Part shown: positions 1-9,375 of the stretch, piece by piece | Layout: every line of letters begins with the position of its first letter | Position numbering within the stretch: position 1 is the first letter of the stretch | Source of the DNA: Dimorphilus gyrociliatus | Taxonomy: Eukaryota > Annelida > Polychaeta > Dinophilidae | Assembly: GCA_904063045.1 (NCBI GenBank) | Contig: CAJFCJ010000013.1 | Coordinates: forward strand, 473,954 to 537,953 | Reading direction: 5' to 3' | Length of the DNA: 64,000 bases | The notes under the pieces: model-generated | What the model saw: the letters and a program-made list of their open reading frames with translations, nothing else | What the model was told of the DNA's origin: nothing | Databases searched by the model: none | Made by a program: the position numbers and the translations under genes

Positions 1-80
1 CAAATTATACGTCTTACTTCTTTATTTCATTATTAATAACGCTGTTTATTTAGACTTATTCTCTTTTCTTTTTAAATTAG

Positions 81-1440
81 CCTTACAGAGTGGGCACTTA
101 TTATTTAGCGCCCGGTCCCACCTCACTTGGCCAGGTAGAGAAATAATTGGTGATCAGGTACCCGAGGAGTTACTTTCGCATGGATTACAGGTATTATTTA
201 TTTGTAGTTACTATTTAGACGATTGTAAATTGTTCTATACTACTTTACACGGGTGTACACTTGTACCTGATTTTTCCCTTTTCCCCGTCATTTAAATATC
301 CCTGTAAACATGGTACAGATATAATTATGCATAGGAATCTAGTTAATATTCTACCTATAGAGAGGAGAGAAAGAAAAAAAGAGTGGAAAAGAAAGATTGA
401 GATAGATAAATAGATAGATAGATAGATAGATAGATGGATTGATTAATATTAGATAGATATATAGCATAGATAGAATGGTAAGTATAAAGAGAGAGAGAGA
501 GAGAGAGAAAGAGAGGCAAAAGAAGTAGAAAAAATAGCATCTGTATAAGTAATTAAGTAATGGAGATTAGTTTAAGCCAAAAAAAATGAATGTATATATT
601 TTTTTCAGGGAGAAAATCCCATATGAAAAGTGATATATAGAGTATTTCGTAAAAATAAATGTATAAATTAATACCTTCTATCAAAAATTCATGTATTATT
701 TGAAAGGTTTGTCTTTTAATATCCCACAGATTGATCCTGAAGTCTATGAAAAAGCAGTTGGGACTCTTATGTCTAGTTTAAAAATTAAGTGCCATTTATG
801 CTTTTTCTCAACACCAGCTGCGGCAATATTCTTTATTGTCTGGTTCATATTCTGCCTCACACTAATACCTTTCATAGAAATTAAAGTGATTCTCTACGGA
901 CAGACTAGTAGCGGCCTTGAATACGTACACGGTGCTCTTGTTTGGCTTTGTACACTCACATTATATTTGTTCGTAAGTCACCTCGTCAAAAGACAGGTAA
1001 GATTAACCATTTAGAAAGCTTCCCTTACCAAAATAAGTTCCTTTCTTTACATTCATATATACAATATTCACTGTATATGCAAACATAAATAGACTATATA
1101 TAGTAAATAAAGCATGCAACTTTTCTCTCCCTCTCTGTTATGATTCTTTCTCGAGGTTTCTTTTTTCTTCTTCTTCTTCTTTTGATAGAGTACTCTAAAG
1201 CACTTTACTATTTGTCCTTATACACATTTAATTTATATCCAATACTAACAGATATATACAATATATATATATATATAAAGCACTTGTAGAAATGTTTGTA
1301 TATTTGTTTTATCTTTTCAGCTTCGAAAACAATTAAAAAAGACCATTTCAAGCGTCAATTCAATATTTATCAAACAGAATGTACTTTTGGGTAGTGAGGA
1401 GTTAGGCCTAATAGACTGCAACAAGTATTACGTATCCTTT

Positions 1441-1476
<36 letters not shown>

Positions 1477-1482
1477 TACTAG
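81..1482 (+). CDS. TMEM268-like two-pass membrane protein, 5' part outside window
   Basis: Three exons are visible: 81-190, 730-996 and 1321 to about 1431; all junctions are GT-AG and keep phase. The 5' part lies left of the window. The order matches the TMEM268 (C9orf91) family: a segment ending PEELLSHGLQ, then IPQIDPEVYEKAVGTLM, then two hydrophobic spans (about codons 28-50 and 65-80 of the second exon), then a basic linker and QNVLLGSEELG, which corresponds to the family's HRVLLGV block. Family function is poorly known. The oddity is the 3' end: the frame runs into a TA repeat and stops at 1480-1482 (or just after a possible 43-nt intron), whereas family members continue for well over 100 residues. 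A further exon hidden in the next gene, or true truncation, are both possible. Confidence 0.55.
401..516. repeat. GATA and GA microsatellites in an intron
   Basis: A (GATA)n tract at about 401-436 and a (GA)n tract at about 488-516 lie in the 539-nt intron 191-729 of the TMEM268-like gene. The rest of that intron is plain AT-rich sequence with nothing else recognisable. Confidence 0.85.
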
Positions 1483-1577
1483 TAATAATCCCTTATAATG
1501 TTTTTTTACTATCTATAATCTTTTATCTCCGTAACTGCAATTAAAACGGGTAGAGGAGTGAGAGCAGGGTATCTTGA

Positions 1578-2339
1578 TTATAAATTATTAGCTTTACCGT
1601 AGTCTATAATTCTTTGCAGGGCATTATTTTTCGTTTGTTCATCAAGTCTTTTATTAATTAATTCCATTTGCCACGCTTCTGCCCTCATATTACGGCCGAC
1701 TGATGAACATGTAATAGAACTTTTTCTACTATTATCTTCTTCTGGTTTGGTAGCAATTTTTACTGTCTTTTCAATACGAATTGGTGGTTCTTGATCTATT
1801 TTATAGTGTACATCATTTGCATCATCTACGTAATTTTCATGTTCTATTGAGGGTCTTTTATGCAATCTCTCCCTTTTTACTTCTTCTTTTTCTTCTGGGG
1901 ACAAAATATAGTCATTATCACCATCTGTTCTGGACGCAAAGTCCTCATCTCCATCGTCGAATGTTGCTATTTTAACTCTAGTTCGAGAGGGACTAGGCTT
2001 AAAGATATCGTTTTTACCAGGTTGAACCATTCTAGGTACATAGTCAAATACATCAACCTATAGAGTATAAAAAATTAAGTATATTTGCTCGAGAATATTA
2101 AATAGAATACTAACATCGTTCATTTCATCCATCATTCGCTTTTCATATATATCGGGATACAATTTCTTTAGACAATTTTTTCTCAGTCTATTAATAGGTT
2201 GTACTCTTAATGATCGGCTCGGTAGCTTTAATTGGTCACTTTTTTGCTTTTCAATAGTCCATTTAAACATGAGAACTGCATTGGAAAAAAAATCATGTAA
2301 CTGTCCATAAAGTTATTTGTCGATACCATTAGCGGCCAT
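1578..2339 (-). CDS. Unrecognised 217-aa charged protein
   Basis: Modelled exons on the minus strand are 2339-2327, 2275-2115 and 2057-1578. The first is a 13-nt coding exon ending in donor gtatcg. Its acceptor has a strong pyrimidine tract before CAG, and joining gives MAANVLMFKWTIEKQ in frame. If that exon is wrong, the internal ATG at 2270 gives 211 aa. The N-terminal third is basic (residues KKLYPDIYEKRMMDEMND), followed by DVFDYVPRM and an acidic patch (DDGDEDF). The rest is charged and probably disordered, with a short helical C-terminus near MRAEAWQMELINKRLDEQ. There is no signal peptide or membrane span. I do not recognise the family. The gene converges on the TMEM268-like gene, with their 3' ends under 100 nt apart. 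Confidence 0.6.
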
Positions 2340-2943
2340 TTTGTTACTATGACAATAGTACAAACAATTAAGCCTAGTTTCGATTTGGGATCTATTTTTT
2401 TTTGGGGGAATATAGAGTAGACGGAATATATAATATATTTCCTAATTATGAAATTCTCTTACCTTTCCTTATCCCATATTTCCATTCCTGCTACTTTCCT
2501 TTTCACTTATCCTGAATACTTTTCAACGCTTAATATCTCTCATAAAAAGAGAATCATACTCATTAGGATTATTTTTCGTTCATTAGAATACAAAAAAGAG
2601 AAAATATTCCTTTTTTCTTGTTAATTAAAATCAAATTTATTCATTCATTCATTCACTACCTACTGACGAATATATAGGGTATTCACTCATTCATTCATTT
2701 ATCCATCCATTTATCCATCCATCCATCCATATATCTATTTGTCTGTCTATCTATCTATCCATACATACATACATACATTCGCACATTCATTACCTGTACC
2801 ATTGTTATATCCTTTTCATAGCTCTTTTTCTTTTCTATACGTTACAAACACTAACAAACCATGTAAACAGGCACAAAAACGAAATACTCTCATATTTTTC
2901 ATTATCATTATTTTTTTCCCTTATATTTTTATCCTCTAATCAT
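2340..2943. other. Intergenic, low complexity
   Basis: AT-rich spacer with simple repeats of ATTC, CCAT and CATA units between about 2638 and 2779. I see no exon here. It separates the starts and ends of two minus-strand genes. Confidence 0.6.
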
Positions 2944-3655
2944 TTACTTTTTGCAACGACACTCAGGTTCATAATAAATTTCTTCAGGGTTATTCCAACT
3001 TCTTTTACCGGGACCATTCCAATCAGCTGCCTGTTTCAGGGCTTAAATAGAACAGCTTTATTAAAGCTTAATTATTATTTTTCTCTTTTTTTTTACATAG
3101 AAATAGACTTTATCATTTTTTTAAAATTATAAATTCTTTTCATTCGAGAATAGGCCTACCGAATAATTTAGCTCCAACGCTTGAGGGAGAGCGTAGCCTA
3201 GCATGAATAAGAAAAATTGAATAAATATGTATTATGCAAAAATTTTTCTATTAATAAATGATAATAAGATATTTATTATTAGTTATTTGACAAACTCACT
3301 TCATGTAATGCATTTCGATTTCTTTGACGATATCCTTCAGAATTGTATTAGTTCCATCCTTTTTTAAACTTTCCACCCTTGATTAGGAAAAGATGCCATA
3401 TATGGATAAAAGACATTTACATAATTGAAAATGCACTTTGGTCAAATTTTTTCGTTTTTTTGTATTAAAATTTTTTTTTTTTTGATTTAGGTTTCGTTGG
3501 CGGCTTTCATCTTTCTTTCTCAAATGTAACGAAATAGGGACACTATAAGAGCTTAGAATAATCTTGGAGCTTTATTAATAAAACTTACTTTTTATAATTA
3601 AACGAAAAATGGAATTAATATATTTGAAAGGTATAAAAAATTTCATTTATTCATT

Positions 3656-3695
<40 letters not shown>

Positions 3696-3831
3696 GAGGA
3701 GAGAGGGGGAAGGGAGAAAAAATAAAACAGAGAAAAATAAATGAGATATCCTTTAGAACTTACATTGTACTTGGTCTTATTAAAATTACTAGCCAACAGC
3801 CATATAGATAAATAAGTAATCTTCCATTCAT
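2944..3831 (-). CDS. Secreted peptide-hormone-like precursor with GKR amidation site, 90 aa
   Basis: Four short exons on the minus strand, 3831-3764, 3368-3300, 3197-3160 and 3041-2944, each with GT-AG borders and matching phases (2, 2, 1), give one 90-aa frame. An in-frame stop upstream supports the ATG. The protein starts with a signal-peptide-like run (MNGRLLIYLYGCWLVILI), then a dibasic KK at about residue 25, then an amphipathic stretch of about 40 residues ending WNGPGKR. GKR is the classic signal for cleavage and C-terminal amidation. A tail with two cysteines follows (EPECRCKK). The segment AKLFALKQAADWNGP loosely recalls the C-terminus of DH31/calcitonin-type peptides, which end in GP-amide, but the resemblance is weak and there is no disulphide ring. 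The family is therefore unassigned. The introns contain no competing frames. Exons this small are easily missed by gene finders. Confidence 0.62.
3661..3692. repeat. (GA)n microsatellite
   Basis: Sixteen GA units in the first intron of the peptide precursor gene, followed by a purine-rich flank. Confidence 0.9.
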
Positions 3832-4116
3832 TCTTGAACGAATTAACAGGATCGTTTGACTCTTATCAGTCTAGTGTCTCAACTTTAAAGAAAACCAAAT
3901 CGGGCTGATTTATTATAATAATTTGATGCTAATTGAAAGCCTCTTCTCATTAGCAAATTTTTTTGTTAAATGACAAAAAAATTCTGTCTTTTTCTTTTGT
4001 TTTCCTTAATATCTAATTTAAATAGTTACACTTTTTCTACTACGAAATTGGACCTTGTCTGGTAAGCAATTCTCTTTTCTTGTCAGTTTCTTACTTAAAA
4101 AAAGTTTTTTTTAAGG

Positions 4117-4406
4117 CTTACTATCAAGAAATACTGTCTAAAAAGCATAACTCTTTCGCCAACCCAACTTTTAACGCGGAAGAAGATCTATCTGCTTCAT
4201 CCTCAATGACAACCTGTCTGTCGGATATTGTTATCAAAGAAGATCTGTCCGAAGAAACGGAAGACAAACTACTATCTTATAGCGCCGAGTACACGAGTCT
4301 ACTGATAAATAGGAACTTTTCATTTGATCACTCAAATTTACATTGTATAGGATTTCCGTGCCTTTGTCAGTTCGCGCAGCATAAAAACAATATTCGATCT
4401 AAATAG
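4117..4406 (+). CDS. Possible terminal exon of a small unassigned gene
   Basis: An open frame of 96 codons follows a good acceptor (run of T then AAG at 4114-4116) and ends in TAG at 4404-4406, with AATAAA about 40 nt later. The product is acidic in the middle (SEETED, EEDLSAS) and has a cysteine cluster near the end (HCIGFPCLC). An open frame this long is unlikely by chance in such AT-rich DNA. The upstream exon is unclear: 3970-4061 reads MTKKFCLFLLFSLISNLNS, a convincing signal peptide, and ends at a strong donor (gtaagc), but its phase does not fit this frame directly. Either another exon lies between, or one of the two is not real. Function unknown. Confidence 0.33.
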
Positions 4407-4696
4407 GAACTTCTTGGAATCTGTATTTCCCATTTATTTAAAGGTAAAATAAAATTCAATTTTTAGTTAAAAAGTATATCAAAGCACATTTTGTTTTAAT
4501 GTCGGGAAATTCAGAAAAAATCTCTCTTCCTTTTAAAATAGATAAACGATCAAGAGGAAGGCGGAAATGAAACCGAAGAAAACGTTTACTTTATTTACGG
4601 CTGCAGAATTTACTGCAAAAAAAAAAAGAAAATCATTATACCTAATACATTATTAATTGTATGTAAATAATATACAGAATATATACAAATTAATTG

Positions 4697-5880
4697 CTAC
4701 CTACCAATAAATTCAATTTTAAAATTAGCTTCTTTCTCCTCATTGTTCTCTAGAACAACCTTTATAGTCATCTTAATCTCACCCTCTAAATCTGCTTCAT
4801 CAGAAAAGCTAATATCACCAGTATAATTACGCGTGCCACTATTATCTTCGATTTTTAAACCAACTCCGTAATTGGTGTTGCCGCAAGTAACGCTATTCTT
4901 ATCGTTTCCCCATATCAAGGCCGTTTCATTGCAATCGATATCTGCAGTTGTGCGGATACTGCACGGTAACGTCACATGTCCTGGCTTAAACGCTTTAATC
5001 GAATAATTTTTACAACTCAAATGAATTTGGGAAGTGATGCCTGCAACATCAGTATTCTGTTCCTCCGAAGGCTCCGTTGTGGCCACAGTTTCTGTTACTT
5101 TTGTTGATTCGATAGCTTTTTCCGTACTTGGAGTTAAGTTACCCTGTTTAGGCTCGACGGTTGATATTTTGCTATCAAGATTCGATTGTGTAGATGATGA
5201 CTCAACTCCAACAGATGAAGTGGTCAAATTTTCTGAAATATCGAATGTTTTTACAGTGACAGTATCCTCCGCAGTGTTGTTGGTTGTGCTGGTAGTGACA
5301 GTATTATCTGCAATAGTATTGGTTGTATTGACAGCGGTCTCATTGATAGAAGTTTTAGAATCTGCCACTGTTGGAGCTTGATTCGTTGTTCTATCATTCG
5401 CTGTTGAATCTTGTAACTTGGAAGTTGTTGTTTGCTTATTATCTTCTTCGGTAGAAGTGGAAATTTTCTTGGAAGTTTGCAAACTAGCTGTACCAGTCGT
5501 TTGCGCTGTTGGTTCTTTTGTGCTCTTATCAGTCTCTGAAGTAGTTGAAGGTGACTTCGTTGTTGAGAGACCTTCTGAAGTAACAGCCGTATTTCCTCCA
5601 ACGGTAGTAGTAGCTTCGGCTGCATCTCCTACAATATTTTAGAATATAGCAATTTATTACAACATATGAAAAATAGAAAAGTCGTTTTCATACCTTTCAC
5701 ATCATCATTGTTTAATTTTGCAGCTGTAGATGTAATTGTAGTTTCTTGACCTGTAAAAAAGACAAGATTGATAGTCACTTCTATAATCATTTTCGCTCTT
5801 AAAAACAATTTACCTGTGACGAATAGCACAGTCATATGACAGAGAACTGCTACAAGAAAACATCTCTTCGACATCATCAT
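4697..5880 (-). CDS. Secreted mucin-like Ser/Thr-rich protein, 351 aa
   Basis: Exons on the minus strand are 5880-5814, 5750-5694 and 5628-4697. Residues 1-23 form a signal peptide (KRCFLVAVLCHMTVLFVTG). Residues about 25-250 are dominated by Thr and Ser with several N-glycosylation sequons (for example NET, NTT), the composition of a heavily O-glycosylated, extended mucin-like stalk. The last 100 residues are different: five cysteines around LSCKNYS, LPCSIRTT, DIDCNET and SVTCGNT, and alternating beta-strand-like sequence ending FKIEFIGR. This could be a small Ig-like or lectin-like fold, but I cannot name it. There is no transmembrane span or GPI signal, so it is probably secreted (mucus or cuticle). 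No clear homologue is recognised. Confidence 0.72.
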
Positions 5881-6610
5881 TGTTAAAGCTTAAGAATTTA
5901 CCGCTTCCTCTGAAACAACACGATGTTCCGAAAAAACGTTTGCAACTGTTTAAATCTATGCTTAACCACCTATAAGAAGACTTTTTATGGAAGCAACTAC
6001 TCAATTTGAGTAAATACTATTCAAAGTTTTCCACGTCGGCAAGTGCAACTCAGTATATGCCTACGTTTTCCCTACAAAAATATCCAACTTGTTTGTGCAT
6101 TTAATATTATGTAGAAAACTCTTATTTATCCTTAAAAGAAACAATATACTATATATATACACAGTATATATATTGTATAGAAGAAATACTAGGAGGAAAA
6201 TAAACGGTCTTGGGTCAAGGGTACCATACTATATATTTATATATCCGAATGTAATATTTATTCAAAAATTGACAATGTTTAATTTTTAAAACATCAAACA
6301 TTATTTTCTAAAAAGCTTTTTATCTTTAATAAGTAAAAAAAAAAAACAAAAAAGAATACTCAAAATTTTAATCAATCAAAGGCAAGACAGTTAGGTGATA
6401 AATTAGCAATAATCATAAGTACTGTCGCTGTTTTGTCTTCAGCTTCAGTTCAAAGTTCTTGGAGAGAACTATGTTTTTCAATTAGGATTTCATTCCGAGG
6501 AACTGTTAGAAGAAGAAAAAAAAAGACGGAATTGTCAAAAGTATAGATTCTTATGTTAGTTAGGAAATGAAAATTAAGAAATTCGTTTAAGTTGACTGAG
6601 GGTTTTAATG
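5881..6610. other. Intergenic, no gene seen
   Basis: AT-rich spacer between the mucin-like gene (its upstream side) and the 3' end of the ALDH3 gene. It should hold the promoter of the former and the polyadenylation site of the latter. A minus-strand CATAAAAAG near 5985 could be a weak TATA element. Confidence 0.4.
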
Positions 6611-8316
6611 TTAGCGTTTATTGGAAATGAACTTTAGTATGTAATTTAGGGGTGGAATTTGCCATCCAACCTTTAATATAAACCCAATAATGACGCTGAA
6701 GAGCATAATCGGTAAGAATAAACCAAATTGACGTCTTGAAGGTCCTTTAGCCATAAGTCTCTCCAAAAATTTCAGCTTCTTATCAGTGTAAGGAGGGTAT
6801 CGGATATCATTCAATTTTTCCATTCCTGAGCAATTCATATGATACAGCGTTAAAAGAAAATAAGTATTCTCTAGAGATTTAATTACCTTGCTTCTTTTCC
6901 AGCACTCCCTTTCTATGGCAGAATGTTTCTAGTGTAAACTTTCCGTGGTAGGCACCACATCCACTTTCTCCAACTCCTCCAAATGGGAGTCCACTTATAC
7001 CTTTTTGGAAAAAGAGATAAAAGATGAAAAGTTTATAAAATTATATATTTAGAAATGCTTACCAGCTTGCATAATAGTATCATTAACGCAAGTTGATCCG
7101 CTGGATGTTTGATTCAAGAATTTTTCTTTGATTGAGCTCTTCTTAGTGAAGACGTACAATGCTAAGGGTTTTTCTCTGCTATTGATAAAGTCTATAGCTG
7201 CATCTTCATCCTTTACAGTTAAAATTGGCAAGACAGGCCCGAAAATTTCTTCTTGCATACACAACATATCGGCAGTTGCATTTTGAATGATTGTTGGGGC
7301 TATGAAACGGCTTTCGACATCAGTTTTACCACCAACGACTATTTTGTCACTGGGAGCGTCGTCAATTAGTCTTTTAATTCTGTCAAAGTTGCGCTTGTTA
7401 ACAATTCGACCGAAGGATTCGCAATGTTGAGGGTCATCTCCGAAAAAGGCGACTAAAGCCTTTTTCAGTTGCCTCACAAGTTCGGGTTGAATTTCTGATG
7501 GGCAAAGAATATAATCGGGAGCGATACAGGTCTGGCCGGTATTGCAGAAGCGACCCCATACAATACGCCTAGCTGAGATATTTAGATCGGATGATGGACA
7601 GACATAGCATGGCGACTTTCCCCCAAGCTCCAAGATTACTGGAGTTAGGTGCTTAGCTGCCGCTGTTGCAACAATTCGCCCAACGGATGTGCTTCCAGTG
7701 TAGAAAATCATATCAAATCTCTCGGAGAGAAGAGCTGTCGTTTCGGTAACGCCTCCTTGCACAATTTGAAAAGTATCATTATCTAAATACTTCCTGCAGA
7801 GTTTCTCAACAACAAAGGCAGTTGCGGGCGAAACTTCAGAGGGTTTCAAGACAACGCAATTTCCTGCAGCAATAGCTCCAACTGCTGGCATAAGAGCTAA
7901 CTGGAAGGGATAGTTCCAAGCTCCCATGATTAGGACGACGCCGAGAGGATCTCTTTGAATGTAAACATTGTCCATAATGAGTTCAATACTTTTAGAAATT
8001 TTTTCCCTCTCCAGCCACTTGTCTAGATTATTAAGATGTTGAATTGCATCATTTCTCACTTGAATAACTTCCATTAAAATGGTTTCTGATTTCGGTTTAC
8101 TTAAATCTTCTTTCATTGCAGCAACTATTTCATCTCTATTTTCATCAACCATCTTAACTATTCCTTCCAATTGACTTCGTCTCCATGATAACGATCGTGT
8201 CTTACCGGTGCCGAATGTTCGACGCAGGTCAGTTATAAGCTAAAAAGTTCAAAAACTATTGCATAAACAGAATTCGCAAATGTGAAATAGCGTTCTACCT
8301 GCTGATAATTGTCCAT
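6611..8316 (-). CDS. ALDH3: Fatty-aldehyde dehydrogenase, ALDH3 family
   Basis: Exons on the minus strand are 8316-8299 (18 nt, MDNYQQ), 8239-7063, 7000-6887 and 6825-6611, giving 507 aa. Class-3 aldehyde dehydrogenases oxidise medium- and long-chain fatty aldehydes to acids with NAD(P)+. The family landmarks are present: [13 protein letters not shown], the general-base region LELGGKSP (Glu about 210), the catalytic [11 protein letters not shown] (Cys about 244), [10 protein letters not shown] and [10 protein letters not shown]. The last exon gives [12 protein letters not shown] followed by one hydrophobic span ([20 protein letters not shown]), the C-terminal tail anchor typical of ALDH3A2-type enzymes. 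The product is therefore probably bound to the endoplasmic reticulum with its active site in the cytosol. Length is close to the usual 485 aa. Confidence 0.95.
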
Positions 8317-8413
8317 ATTATTTCGATCTTAAATGACTCTTATGATTGGAAGTTTCTAAATTAGCAGTCTTAATTGCTTAACTGATGGTATTATCTTGCC
8401 AATATCCTGTACT

Positions 8414-8637
8414 ATGACCAGTTTCTGGCTACTGCTTATGACCATGAACTTTATTGTCGTATCAATATCTTTTTCCATTAAAATATATTTAATATGAAAT
8501 TTCTTATTTTTGTGCAGGTAGAGGGTAAAACCGAAGATTTTTCTAAATACGAAAATACTTCAGAAAATCCGGCCGATAAAAGGGAGTTTTACACTGTGTT
8601 CTTTAAGATAAAAAATACTCAATCAATAATGATTTAA
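8414..8637 (+). CDS. Candidate 54-aa secreted peptide with KR cleavage site
   Basis: Two exons are modelled, 8414-8458 and 8518-8637, split by a 59-nt intron (donor gtatca, acceptor tttttgtgcag) in phase 0. The first exon encodes only a hydrophobic leader (MTSFWLLLMTMNFIV), so the intron falls at the end of the likely signal peptide, as in many peptide genes. The second exon has a charged spacer, then DKR and a short tail starting EFYTVFFKIKN. A second open frame with another DKR continues to a strong donor at about 8751 and might be an alternative exon. The gene lies in the short gap upstream of ALDH3 on the other strand. The model is small and could be chance. Confidence 0.4.
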
Positions 8638-9375
8638 CACATTCAAAAGAAGGCCTATCTGCAAGTACGTATCATTCATATTCCGATAAAAGGACTGATT
8701 GCAAACGTTATCAAACATATTTTCAACATAAATACCACGTAAGTTAACTTGTTCTTTTGAGAAAAAAATTTTTTTGCCGAATTATTGTTATAAAATTTAA
8801 TCTATAGAGTAATTGCAGTTTGATTTATTACGAAGTAATACGCTTTAAAATTCATCTGCTACCTCCGACTTATCGCAAATTATCTTATTAAGTTATTGAA
8901 GTCATCTTGATAAACTTCTGGTACAGTTTTAAATTGTAAGGTTAAGTGTCTAAGAAACTTTTTTAGCTATTTATTTCGAAAAATTTTACTCGTAATGTTG
9001 AAAAATAAATATTAACTTATCAATTTCTTTTTTTTTTAATTGAAATTCTTTTTTTAAAAAAAATTTATCACTATTCAAATGTTGGCAACATTTTATTGAT
9101 TGAAGAAACCCACTTAAAACGATAAAATTTTTAGGCCAATCAATCTACTCTATTTGAACTACGTCTGCCAAACAAATAAATGATCTATAGCTTATGAACA
9201 GATGTTCGTTTTTCACAACTAAAATAAAAAATCAATTCTGACTATTTTGCATATTGTTATAATATCGATTCAAGCCAGTTTTCCATCATTTCGCTAACAG
9301 TGATGAAAATTTACAGCAGGTTCATAACAACGATGAAAGAGATTAAGTAAGCTTACTATAGGAGAAAATAGTGGC
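8638..9375. other. Intergenic, promoter side of the large Rab gene
   Basis: AT-rich sequence. Apart from a 40-codon open frame ending at a gtaagt donor near 8751, I see no supported exon. It must hold the start region of the downstream Rab gene; no clear TATA box was found. Confidence 0.4.

Noticed and set aside
355-540. Open frame on the minus strand rich in Leu, Ser and Tyr
   Set aside because: It is a translation of GATA and GA microsatellites in an intron.
5034-5642. Long open frames on both strands inside the mucin-like exon
   Set aside because: Shadows of the repetitive Thr/Ser codons of the real minus-strand gene.
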